Part shown: in pieces, positions 25,735-34,500 of the stretch | Position numbering within the stretch: the stretch's first letter is position 1 | Layout: each line of letters opens with the position of its first letter | Assembly (NCBI RefSeq): GCF_002303885.1 | Contig: NZ_MRCM01000003.1 | Span: 186,001 to 250,000 of the forward strand | Reading direction: 5' to 3' | Length of the DNA: 64,000 nucleotides | Origin: Flavobacterium sp. ACN2 | GTDB taxonomy: Bacteria > Bacteroidota > Bacteroidia > Flavobacteriales > Flavobacteriaceae | Made by a program: the position numbers and the translations under genes | Notes under the pieces: model-generated | Database searches by the model: none | Seen by the model: the letters and a program-made list of their open reading frames with translations, nothing else | Told to the model about the DNA's origin: nothing

Positions 25735-28700
25735 TCACAAATTTACCACTTCAATTTCGGTTCCTATATACACTAATGCCTTTTTTAGAACCGTGTATCC
25801 TAAATCTTCAATTGCATCTTGATACTCCTGAATTTGCTGCTGATATTTTGCATTAACAGCTCCAGTTTTATAATCCAATAAATAGGCTTGTTTATTTTCC
25901 AAAAACACAACTCTATCTGGCTTTAAAATCCTTCCTTCTTTTTGCACAATGGTCTGCTCATTTAGAACTCTATCTTTTCCATCAAAACAAACATTTAATT
26001 CGGGGTGGTTGACAATCTCTTTTAGAGTTTTCAAAACCTGATCTACTTGGTCGTAAGTTATCAAACCATTCTCGATAGATTTTGTTACAGCCAAATCAAC
26101 ATCTGATTTATCTTTCACATAAGCCAGAATCTCATGAACAATATTTCCATATGAAATAGCTTCCTGCTGATGCGTCCCCCACATCAAAGCTTCTCGTTGC
26201 GCGATTTTAATATTTTTCGGATTCAAAACCTCCCTCACAATAGGAATCGACTTGACTGTATCTACCGTTTCTGTATTTTTTGACAATCTGGTTTTATTTC
26301 CAAACTCGTAATTCAATTTTTCTTCTTCATAAACCCCTTCGTTGATCAAGAATTTAATAAAAAAAGAAGCCATATTATTCGGATATTCGCCATCGCTTTT
26401 AGCTTTTAGCGATTGAGAAATTACATACAACTGTTCTTCAGCACGAGTTAGCGCAACATATAGCACATTTATATTATCTAAAAGCTCTTCTTGTTTTTTC
26501 AAATTGAAAACTGCCGAAGCGTTTTCGCCAAAACCCTCAACAGCGCTACTATTATCGACCAAAGCTTTTGGAACTCCCAAATCGATTTCCTCCGTATCTA
26601 ACCACAACTTATCTTTGGGTTTTCTGTTATAATCTTCGTCTGCAAAAGGCATAATTACAACCGGAAACTCCAATCCTTTAGATTTATGAATGGTCATAAT
26701 ACGAACAGCATTATTTCCTTCTGGAGACGGGATACTAAATTTCTCGGAATTTTTATCCCAGAAAATCAAAAAGTCTGCAACACCAGATTGATTTCGAATA
26801 TCTCTTTCTAAAACAATATCTAGAAAAAACTGCACATAAGCATTTCCTTCCGACGGAAGAATAAATTTAGAAATGATGATTTCTACCGCTTCATACAAAG
26901 ATTTCTTTCGCACATCTTCAAACGAAAAAGAAACATCAAAAGTCATAAGCCATTCTTCAAATTCTTTTTCAAATCTTTGACTCATTCCCAATGCGATGAA
27001 ATCATGCACAGGCATTGACAAATCTTTTGTTGACGAAAGAAAATGCAAAAAGTTGGCTTTCGACTCTAAATCAGCACTATTGTTTAAATATCTCAAAAGA
27101 TGAATTATCAAACGAACTTCTGATGCATTTTGAATCATTAATGTCTCTGAAGAAAGAAGCGGAACGCCTTGCTCCGTCAAATAATTTGCAACCGCAATTC
27201 CTTGATCTCTTTTTCTGGTCAGAATTACAATATCTTTATATTCAAAACCCTGTTTAACAACTTCTCGAATTGTATTTAAAGTTGCCAAAACATACAAATC
27301 AGATTTCTCTACCACTTCTTCTTCATCTACAGATTCATTTTTCTCAGCAATCGGAAGAAAAGAAATATTTACATAACCGCCTTTTTTTGAATTCGTATTT
27401 TGAAAACTGTGATTTTCATATAAATCCTTATAATCTTCATTTGTAAATTCAGTCGAAATCAATTTAAAGAAAGCATTATTGAATTCAATAACTTCACTAT
27501 AACTTCTATAGTTGGTATCTAAATGCTTCACTACTTTTTCATGATGAAAAAAAGCCACCTCTTCTTTACTTAATTCAATAAATTGCTCTGCTTTTCCTCC
27601 GCGCCAGCGATAAATAGATTGTTTTGGATCTCCAACAATCATCAAAGTTCCTTTATTTCCGTAATCATCTAGACCAGAAAGCGAATTATCAATAAGCGGA
27701 ATCAAGTTCTGCCATTGCATTTCTGAAGTATCCTGAAACTCATCGATAAAAAAATTACGATAACGCTCACCCAAACGTTCGTAAATAAAAGGTGCTGGCT
27801 GATTCTGAATTTCGCGATGAATGATCGCATTGAATTCTGAAATCGACAAGACATTTTGTTCTGACTGAATTTTTGCAAGCTCGTTACTCACAGTATTCAG
27901 CAAAGAAAGTGGTGTTATATTTTTTAAAAAAGCTTTATAAAAATCTCTTTTTTCAAAGTTTTGATAAACCTCTTTTAATATTTGAAGCAATTCTGGAATA
28001 ATATTTTCAATTAACGCTCGGTCTTTTGCCGTTTTGTTAATCGCAATATCATCAAACTCATGAAAGGTTTTATTTTTTGGATTGAATTTTCCATCTCGAA
28101 TACTTTGCAAATGATTTGAAAAAGTCCCTCTCGAAAATGATTTTGGATCAATTCCGTTTTTATCAATCAATTCAATTGCTTTCGTTGCAAGACCTTCATT
28201 TACATCTTCTAGCTCTTTACAAAGCACTTGCATCTTCTTTTTAATCTCAACAAACTCTTCAATAGTTTTATCTTGAAAATGCAGAATTTCATTTCTATTG
28301 TTCTCATTTAAAACCAATCTTCCTGTATCGAGAATTTCTCGAGAAACATCCCAACTTTTGTCATCATCGGTTTTTTCCATTGTAAAATCAATGAGCAGTT
28401 TGGTCAATGTTTCGTCTTCTCCAGCTTGTGCGATAATAGCATCAACAGCTTCAACCAATAAATTTTCGGTATCCAAAGTAACTTCAAAAGTCATCGGAAG
28501 ATTCAAATCATGAGCAAAAGCACGAATAACTTTATGGGTAAATTTATCAATTGTAGAAATATCAAAAGCGGCATAATTATGAATTAAGTGCTTAATGATT
28601 TGCTGCGATTTGGTTTTAATTTTAATAATCGAAAGTCCAGTATCGCGCGATAAGTCCTCCATCAAATCGGCGGCTTTTGGAGACGGGTTGTCTTTTGCAA

Positions 28701-28893
28701 ATTCAGACAGACTCCCAACAATACGGCTTTTCATTTCATGAACCGCTTTGTTGGTAAAAGTAATGGCTAAAATATTTCGGTACGCATCGTTTTTTGGAGA
28801 AGAAAGAATAATCTTTAAATATTCTTTTACCAAAGTATACGTCTTTCCTGATCCCGCAGAAGCATCATAAATGGAAAAAGACGGACTTTGCAT
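25735..28893 (-). CDS. AddA/RecB-like UvrD-family helicase-nuclease
   Basis: 1052 aa from the ATG at 28893 (MQSPSFSIYDASAGSGKTYT); the 11 codons before it are rejected because this Met gives the family start. Superfamily 1A helicase: Walker A ASAGSGKT (about 10-17), motif Ia TFTNKAVHEM, DEAD-box equivalent FIDEFQDTS, GDPKQSIYRWRGG, MTIHKSKGLEFP and VALTRAEEQL. A C-terminal RecB-type nuclease is seen with KPDRVVF and YLLDYKTG. It unwinds and resects double-strand breaks in the cytoplasm. It is the partner of the AddB-like gene, from which it is separated by kbl and the porin gene. Confidence 0.92.
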   Translation of the reverse strand: MQSPSFSIYDASAGSGKTYTLVKEYLKIILSSPKNDAYRNILAITFTNKAVHEMKSRIVGSLSEFAKDNPSPKAADLMEDLSRDTGLSIIKIKTKSQQIIKHLIHNYAAFDISTIDKFTHKVIRAFAHDLNLPMTFEVTLDTENLLVEAVDAIIAQAGEDETLTKLLIDFTMEKTDDDKSWDVSREILDTGRLVLNENNRNEILHFQDKTIEEFVEIKKKMQVLCKELEDVNEGLATKAIELIDKNGIDPKSFSRGTFSNHLQSIRDGKFNPKNKTFHEFDDIAINKTAKDRALIENIIPELLQILKEVYQNFEKRDFYKAFLKNITPLSLLNTVSNELAKIQSEQNVLSISEFNAIIHREIQNQPAPFIYERLGERYRNFFIDEFQDTSEMQWQNLIPLIDNSLSGLDDYGNKGTLMIVGDPKQSIYRWRGGKAEQFIELSKEEVAFFHHEKVVKHLDTNYRSYSEVIEFNNAFFKLISTEFTNEDYKDLYENHSFQNTNSKKGGYVNISFLPIAEKNESVDEEEVVEKSDLYVLATLNTIREVVKQGFEYKDIVILTRKRDQGIAVANYLTEQGVPLLSSETLMIQNASEVRLIIHLLRYLNNSADLESKANFLHFLSSTKDLSMPVHDFIALGMSQRFEKEFEEWLMTFDVSFSFEDVRKKSLYEAVEIIISKFILPSEGNAYVQFFLDIVLERDIRNQSGVADFLIFWDKNSEKFSIPSPEGNNAVRIMTIHKSKGLEFPVVIMPFADEDYNRKPKDKLWLDTEEIDLGVPKALVDNSSAVEGFGENASAVFNLKKQEELLDNINVLYVALTRAEEQLYVISQSLKAKSDGEYPNNMASFFIKFLINEGVYEEEKLNYEFGNKTRLSKNTETVDTVKSIPIVREVLNPKNIKIAQREALMWGTHQQEAISYGNIVHEILAYVKDKSDVDLAVTKSIENGLITYDQVDQVLKTLKEIVNHPELNVCFDGKDRVLNEQTIVQKEGRILKPDRVVFLENKQAYLLDYKTGAVNAKYQQQIQEYQDAIEDLGYTVLKKALVYIGTEIEVVNL

Positions 28894-28949
28894 AAGTTTA
28901 GTTTTAGTATTGTAAAAATAGCACAATTAAATATTAAATCCCAATAATG

Positions 28950-29013
28950 AAAAATTCCAAATTCTAATTTTTGAAGCACTAATTGCAAACAAATATTAGA
29001 ATTTGGAATTTTT
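28950..29013 (-). terminator. Inverted-repeat terminator after lspA
   Basis: Perfect 19-bp arms (28950-28968 and 28995-29013, core AATTCCAAATTCTAA) around a 26-base loop. It belongs to the same ATTCCAAATT repeat family found at 41876, 41961, 52515 and 57933. Confidence 0.75.
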
Positions 29014-29035
29014 TATGTTGTATTTTTAAAAATAA

Positions 29036-29632
29036 TTAGTGTTTTGGGAAAGCTCTTTTGTTAAAAACTAACAGTATACCTACACCTGTAGAAATTGCCA
29101 CATCGGCTACATTAAAAATCGCATTAAAGAAAGCAAAGTGTTTTCCGCCAAATATTGGAAGCCAACTTGGAAGCTCTCCTTCCCAAATTGGAAAGTAAAA
29201 CATATCTACAACCAGACCGTGAAACCATGTTCCGTATGGAACTGGAGAAAAAATAGTCGCTAAGTTATGTGTACTATCATCAAAAATAACCCCGTAGAAA
29301 ACAGAATCAATAATATTTCCTGCTGCTCCAGCAAAGATTAATGCAATAGCTGCTATCAAATAATTCGAATGACGCTTTTTTACTGAATCAGAAAGCCACC
29401 AGCCAATTCCAACAACTGCAAAGATTCTGAATACGGTCAAAATTAATTTTCCATACTCTCCAGGAATTTTTGTTCCCCAAGCCATTCCTTCATTTTCAAT
29501 GAAATGAATTCTAAACCAATCAGCAATCACAAATTCTTCGCCTAAAACGAAATTTGTTTTGACATAAATTTTAGAAAGCTGATCAACAATTAAAACTAAG
29601 AATATAAGGAAATACGCTTTTCGTAATGACAT
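29036..29632 (-). CDS. lspA: Lipoprotein signal peptidase (signal peptidase II)
   Basis: 198 aa, four membrane helices. Aspartic protease that cuts the signal peptide from prolipoproteins after lipid attachment. The catalytic aspartates sit in FHGLVVDMFYFPIW (about D141) and FNAIFNVADVAISTGV (about D177). The N-terminal LIFLVLIVDQLSKIYVK is typical. It serves the many lipoproteins of the window. A TATTTTTG -7 box is at 29659-29652. In related genomes lspA usually follows ileS and traR directly; here LC7 module 2 lies between. Confidence 0.95.
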   Translation of the reverse strand: MSLRKAYFLIFLVLIVDQLSKIYVKTNFVLGEEFVIADWFRIHFIENEGMAWGTKIPGEYGKLILTVFRIFAVVGIGWWLSDSVKKRHSNYLIAAIALIFAGAAGNIIDSVFYGVIFDDSTHNLATIFSPVPYGTWFHGLVVDMFYFPIWEGELPSWLPIFGGKHFAFFNAIFNVADVAISTGVGILLVFNKRAFPKH

Positions 29633-29676
29633 TTTATAATTTTTTGATGCGCAAAAATAACAATTTAATCAAAAAA

Positions 29677-29696
29677 AACGCTCCCAAAGGAGCGTT
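29677..29696 (-). terminator. Terminator of the 71-aa protein gene
   Basis: AACGCTCC-CAAA-GGAGCGTT hairpin with an eight-A run on the plus strand (a T-run in the minus transcript). Confidence 0.8.
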
Positions 29697-29751
29697 AATT
29701 GTTTTGTAACAAACTAAACAAGTTTATCTGCTAATCTAAACCGAGTAAAGT

Positions 29752-29967
29752 TTACTTTTTTACGGCAGCTTTTGCTGGTGTCTTTGGACTGTCGGAAAAA
29801 AATTCTGAAATGGACTTGAATATCCCTTTGCTTTCTTTTCCGGCCGCCAATTTCTTAGCTTCTCCCTTTTTTACATCAGCTTTAAACTTAACACGCAGTT
29901 TTTCAAATTCTTTCATTCTGCGCTCTACATCAGAGTTTACTTCTTTGAATTTCAATACTTTAGCCAT
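29752..29967 (-). CDS. 71-aa basic protein divergent from LC7 module 2
   Basis: 71 aa, strongly basic. The N-terminal half is a charged helix, possibly coiled coil (DVERRMKEFEKLRVKFKADV). It continues with a K/A/G linker, the amphipathic SKGIFKSISEFFSD and an alanine/lysine tail (PAKAAVKK). Its position and layout mirror the 47-aa protein of module 1: divergent from an LC7 pair and ending in a K-G-(F/I)-F-K-type motif. No known domain. A tether or partner for the LC7 proteins is a reasonable guess. Confidence 0.65.
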   Translation of the reverse strand: MAKVLKFKEVNSDVERRMKEFEKLRVKFKADVKKGEAKKLAAGKESKGIFKSISEFFSDSPKTPAKAAVKK

Positions 29968-30038
29968 AATGTAAGTTTTTTGTAGTAAATAATTTAAATT
30001 ATTACTGATTTGGTACTACAATGATACATAATTTAATT

Positions 30039-30046
30039 TATATTTG
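30039..30046 (+). promoter_or_regulatory. -7 element upstream of LC7 module 2
   Basis: TATATTTG, a perfect TAnnTTTG box, about 100 bp before the LC7-A2 start. The nearest TTG upstream is 26 bp away, a little long. A weaker minus-strand box CAATGATA (30020-30027) may serve the 71-aa gene. Confidence 0.35.
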
Positions 30047-30147
30047 TTAATAAAAATTAACACTTGTTTAGGATAACTTGAATTAATTTTTAAAAACGAA
30101 TACCAACACAAACTGAATTTAACATTCCTCCCAAAATCCTACAAAAA

Positions 30148-30504
30148 ATGAATGAAATCACAACCACACTAAATGACTTTCTTGTCAGCACAAAATCTAC
30201 TGCTGCATTAATTTTAAATGGAAAAGGAAAACTTATCACTTCCTTAAATCTTGATTACGGCGACAGTATTGCCGCAATGAGTGCAGCTATTTTATCTATG
30301 AGCGAAAAATTCTTAATTGATTTGGAAAAAGGCTCTCTAAAACAATTATATCTAAAAAGTGCCGAAGGCGTTATTGTTGGAAACAAAATAAGCGGCTCTA
30401 ACTTTATCGTTGCTTTCTCTAAAGAAGGAAGTAACCTAGCATTATTGATGCGCTCTACAGAAGAAGTTTCTGCAGAATTAAGCAAAAATTCCCTATTGAA
30501 ATAA
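30148..30504 (+). CDS. Roadblock/LC7-like protein, first gene of module 2 (LC7-A2)
   Basis: 118 aa. A clear LC7 layout: helix MNEITTTLNDFLVSTK, strands STAALILNGKGKLIT and SLNLDYG, helix SIAAMSAAILSMSEKFLIDL, then SLKQLYLKSAEGVIVGNK, NFIVAFSKEG and helix NLALLMRSTEEV. Paralogue of 18307-18642. It is followed after 35 bp by LC7-B2 and diverges from the 71-aa basic protein. It probably works as a homo- or heterodimer that regulates a GTPase elsewhere in the genome. None is visible within the window. Confidence 0.75.
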   Translation: MNEITTTLNDFLVSTKSTAALILNGKGKLITSLNLDYGDSIAAMSAAILSMSEKFLIDLEKGSLKQLYLKSAEGVIVGNKISGSNFIVAFSKEGSNLALLMRSTEEVSAELSKNSLLK

Positions 30505-30539
30505 CATAAAATTCTATTAACAAATAACCCAAATGAACT

Positions 30540-30920
30540 ATGAGCAATGATTTTTTAAACGTGTTTTTGAACGAAATGAAAAGCAACGTAAATGGCTTTA
30601 TCGCTGTAGCAGTAACAGAAATTGAATCTGGATTAAGCTTTGGAAATTTAACTGTAGATCCAGGTTTTGATCCTGAACTTGCAGCAGCCTATAACTTAGA
30701 AGTTGTAAAAGCTAAATTGAGCGCCGTAAAAGCACTAAACCTAAACCAGGACATCGAAGATATTTTGATTACTCTTTCTAATCAAATTCACATTATCGAT
30801 ATTTCTCCAAACAAAAAATTCATGATCTATCTTGCTGCTGATGCTTCAAAAGCGAATTTAGGTATGACAAGAGCTATTTTAAGAAAACACAAAGCTGATG
30901 TTGAAAAAAATCTAGCATAA
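30540..30920 (+). CDS. Roadblock/LC7-like protein, second gene of module 2 (LC7-B2)
   Basis: 126 aa, the closest paralogue of 17908-18282. Shared blocks include NVNGFIAV, FDPELA.AYNLEVVKAKL, DILITL..QIHIID and KANLG.TRA. Predicted LC7 fold with one long central helix. The two LC7-B proteins are much more alike than the two LC7-A proteins, so B may contact a conserved partner and A a variable one. It ends in a strong terminator, so the module is just two genes. Confidence 0.78.
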   Translation: MSNDFLNVFLNEMKSNVNGFIAVAVTEIESGLSFGNLTVDPGFDPELAAAYNLEVVKAKLSAVKALNLNQDIEDILITLSNQIHIIDISPNKKFMIYLAADASKANLGMTRAILRKHKADVEKNLA

Positions 30921-30942
30921 CTTCTTAAAATACAATACACTG

Positions 30943-30974
30943 AAAAAACCGTCTTTATAAAGGCGGTTTTTTTT
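30943..30974 (+). terminator. Terminator of LC7 module 2
   Basis: AAAAAACCG(T)C / G(G)CGGTTTTTT hairpin with a long T-run, 22 bp after the stop codon. Confidence 0.85.
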
Positions 30975-31131
30975 TATTTGAATAGCAAACAAAAAACCAA
31001 AAAGAGTCAAACCAAATAGTTCTTACAAAAACCAATACCCTCTCTTTAAAATTATTTTGATTAATTATAAATAATTTCTTTCAAAGCACAAACCTAGCAA
31101 TGAACTCTCTTATAGCTAAATGTTAAACAAA

Positions 31132-31160
31132 AAAAGCGCCCCTTAAAGGAGCGCTTTTTC
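31132..31160 (-). terminator. Terminator of the ileS-traR operon
   Basis: AAAAAGCGC / GCGCTTTTT arms with an inner CCTT/AAGG extension. On the minus strand it ends in a U-run, 23 bp after the traR-like stop. Confidence 0.8.
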
Positions 31161-31182
31161 TCTTACGTAGTTCTACGCAATT

Positions 31183-31563
31183 TTATCTTTGCAAGTTTTT
31201 AGCTTCGATACTCATTGTTGCATGAGGAACGATTTTAAGCCTTTCTTTGCTAATTAATTTACCTGTTACTTTGCAGATACCGTAAGTTTTATTTTCCACA
31301 CGGAATAAAGCATTTTTTAAGTCACGAATGAATTTCTCTTGTCTGATAGCCAACTGAGAGTTTGCTTCTTTTGACATGGTCTCACTTCCTTCTTCAAAAG
31401 CTTTAAAAGTTGGAGAAGTATCGTCGGTACCGTTATTCAAATCGTTCATATAGGCACTTTTGATCAAATCAAGATCTTCTTGTGCTTTTTTAATTTTTGC
31501 TTGGATTATTTCTTTGAACTCTGCTAAATCTGCATCAGAGTATCTTGTAATTTCATCTATCAT
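31183..31563 (-). CDS. TraR/DksA family transcriptional regulator
   Basis: 126 aa. An N-terminal coiled coil (about 1-60, FKEIIQAKIKKAQEDLDLIK) is followed by the DksA-type C-terminal region YGICKVTGKLISKERL and VPHATMSIEAKN. DksA proteins enter the RNA polymerase secondary channel and mediate the ppGpp response. The zinc ribbon is degenerate: only one of the usual four cysteines remains (GICKVTG), so zinc is probably not bound. Stop of ileS and start of this gene are six bases apart, so they are one operon. Confidence 0.88.
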   Translation of the reverse strand: MIDEITRYSDADLAEFKEIIQAKIKKAQEDLDLIKSAYMNDLNNGTDDTSPTFKAFEEGSETMSKEANSQLAIRQEKFIRDLKNALFRVENKTYGICKVTGKLISKERLKIVPHATMSIEAKNLQR

Positions 31564-31569
31564 TTTCTA

Positions 31570-34500
31570 CTATTTTGAAATTAATATAATGGTTCTAATA
31601 TCATCAAACTCAATTTCTGTGCCGTTTTCTAACGTGTCAGCAAAAACCAGTTCGTCTGTTAATGTTTCAGACCTAATATAGTCTTCGTTTTTTGAAACTG
31701 CATCTTCTAAAATACCGTTTCTTTTTATTTGTACTTTAATCTTATCCGTAACCTCAAATCCTGAATCTTTACGAATGTTTTGTATTCTATTTACTAACTC
31801 TCTAGCGATACCTTCATTTTTTAATTCTTCGGTAAGAGTAATATCAAGCGCAACTGTTATTCCGTTTGAATTAGCAACTAACCATCCTTCGATATCTTGT
31901 GATGTTATTTCCACATCTTCTAATGATAAAGTTACACTATTTCCTGCAATAACAATATCTAGCGTTCCTTGCTTGTCCAGCTGATTGATCTGATCTGCAG
32001 AAAAACCTTGTATCTCCTTAGAAATCAAGCCCATGTCTTTACCAAAACGTGGCCCAAGAGCTTTAAAATTAGGCTTAATTTGCTTAACCAAAATACCAGA
32101 AGCATCGTCTAAAAGTTCGATTTCTTTAACGTTTACTTCGGCTTTTACAAGATCAGAAATTGCTTCGATTTCAGCACGCTGATTCTCGTCAAGTACTGGA
32201 ATCATTACCTTTTGCAGAGGTTGACGAACTTTAATCATCTCTTTTTTGCGTAGTGACAACACCAAAGAAGAGATCGTTTGCGCCTTCTGCATTTTGCTTT
32301 CCAACGTTTTATTAACAAAGTTTTCGACAAATTTTGGAAATTCAGCCAAGTGAACACTAGCAAAATCCTCGGTTCCCGTCGAAGTTGTTAAATCACGGTA
32401 TAATTTATCCATAAAAAATGGAGCTACTGGAGCGCTCAATTTACTGATTGTAAGCAAACAAGTATAAAGCGTTTGGTAAGCTGCAATTTTATCTTTTCCA
32501 TATTCTCCTTTCCAGAAACGACGACGGCATAAACGAACGTACCAGTTACTTAAGTTTTCCTGAACGAAGTCAGAAATTGCTCTTGTCGCTTTTGTTGGCT
32601 CATAATCTTCATAGCATTCATCAACAAATTTGATTAACGAATGTAATTCAGAGATAATCCATTGATCGATTTCTGGTCTTTCGTTTAATGGAATTTCGGC
32701 TTCTTCATATTTAAATCCGTCGATGTTTGCATATAACGAGAAGAATGAATAGGTATTGTAAAGTGTTCCGAAGAATTTACGTTTAACCTCAGCAATTCCT
32801 TCAAGGTCAAACTTCAAGTTATCCCACGGATTTGCATTCATAATCATATACCAGCGTGTAGCATCTGGACCGTTTTCTGCAATGGTTTTAAATGGGTCTA
32901 TAGTATTTCCTTTACTCTTAGACATTTTAATTCCATTTTTATCCAAAACCAAACCGTTTGAAACTACGTTTTTGTAGGCTATTTTATCAAAAACCAAAGT
33001 TCCGATTGCATGCAAAGTATAAAACCATCCGCGAGTCTGATCTACTCCTTCTGCAATGAAATTTGCTGGAAAATCTTTGTTGCCATCAATTTTTTCTTTG
33101 TTTTCAAAAGGATAATGCCATTGTGCATAAGGCATTGCTCCAGAATCGAACCAAACGTCGATTAGATCACTTTCGCGCTTCATTGGTTTTCCAGAAGCCG
33201 AAACTAAAGTAAGTCCATCAACAACATTTTTATGCAAATCGATTAAATCATAATTTGACTCAGACATGTTTCCGATTTCAAATCCTTTAAACGGATTTTC
33301 TTTTTGGAAACCTGCTTCAATTGATTTTTCGATTGCATTGTACAATTCTTCAACAGAACCGATAATAACTTCTTCTGTTTTATCTTCTGTTCTCCAAATT
33401 GGCAACGGAATTCCCCAATATCTAGAACGAGATAAGTTCCAATCGTTGGCATTTTTAAGCCAATTTCCAAAACGTCCTTCACCAGTAGATTTAGGTTTCC
33501 AATTGATAGTTTCGTTCAGGTCGAACATTCTATCTTTTACATCGGTTACTTTGATGAACCATGAATCTAGAGGATAGTATAATAACGGCTCGTCTGTTCT
33601 CCAGCTGTGTGGATAACTGTGCACGTATTTTTCAACTTTAAAAGCTTTGTTTTCTTCTTTTAAACGAATAGCGATTTCAACATCTACAGATTTCTCTGGA
33701 GCTTGTCCCGAATCGTAATATTCGTTTTTAACGTATTTACCAGCCAAATCACCTACATGAGAAGTGAATCTTCCTTGTAAATCTACTAATGGAACTGGAG
33801 TTCCGTTTTCGTCTAAAACCAACATTGGCGGAACTTCTGGTTTTGCTTCTTTTGCTACTTTAGCATCATCTGCACCAAAAGTCGGAGCTGTATGCACAAT
33901 TCCTGTTCCATCTTCAGTTGTAACAAAATCACCTGCGATTACTCTAAATGCGTTTTCAGCATTTTCATAAGGCAATACATAAGGCAATAATTGCTCATAA
34001 CGGATTTCCACTAAATCTGCTCCTTTTGCTTCTGCTAAAATTTTGTACGGCAATTTTTTGTCACCGTTTTTCACATTGTCAAAATCAGCGTCGTCTTCAC
34101 TTAAGAAAAACCCTTTTCCGAATTGTTTCCCAACTAAGTTTTTAGCCAAAACAACATTGATTGACTCAAAAGTATATTGATTGAATGTTTTCACTAAAAC
34201 ATAATCAATTTTTGGCCCAACTGTCAAAGCTGTATTTGATGGAAGTGTCCAAGGAGTAGTCGTCCAAGCTAAAATGTGGATATCTCCAAAACCTTGCAAA
34301 AATGAAGGTAATGTTTCTGGCAATGTTTTAAACTGAGCTACAATTGTAGTATCAGTAACATCACGGTAAGCTCCTGGTTGGTTTACTTCGTGAGAAGACA
34401 ATCCCGTTCCTGCTTTTGGAGAATAAGGCTGAATTGTGTATCCTTTGTACAACAAACCTTTATCATAGATTTGCTTCAAAAGCCACCAAACCGATTCCAT

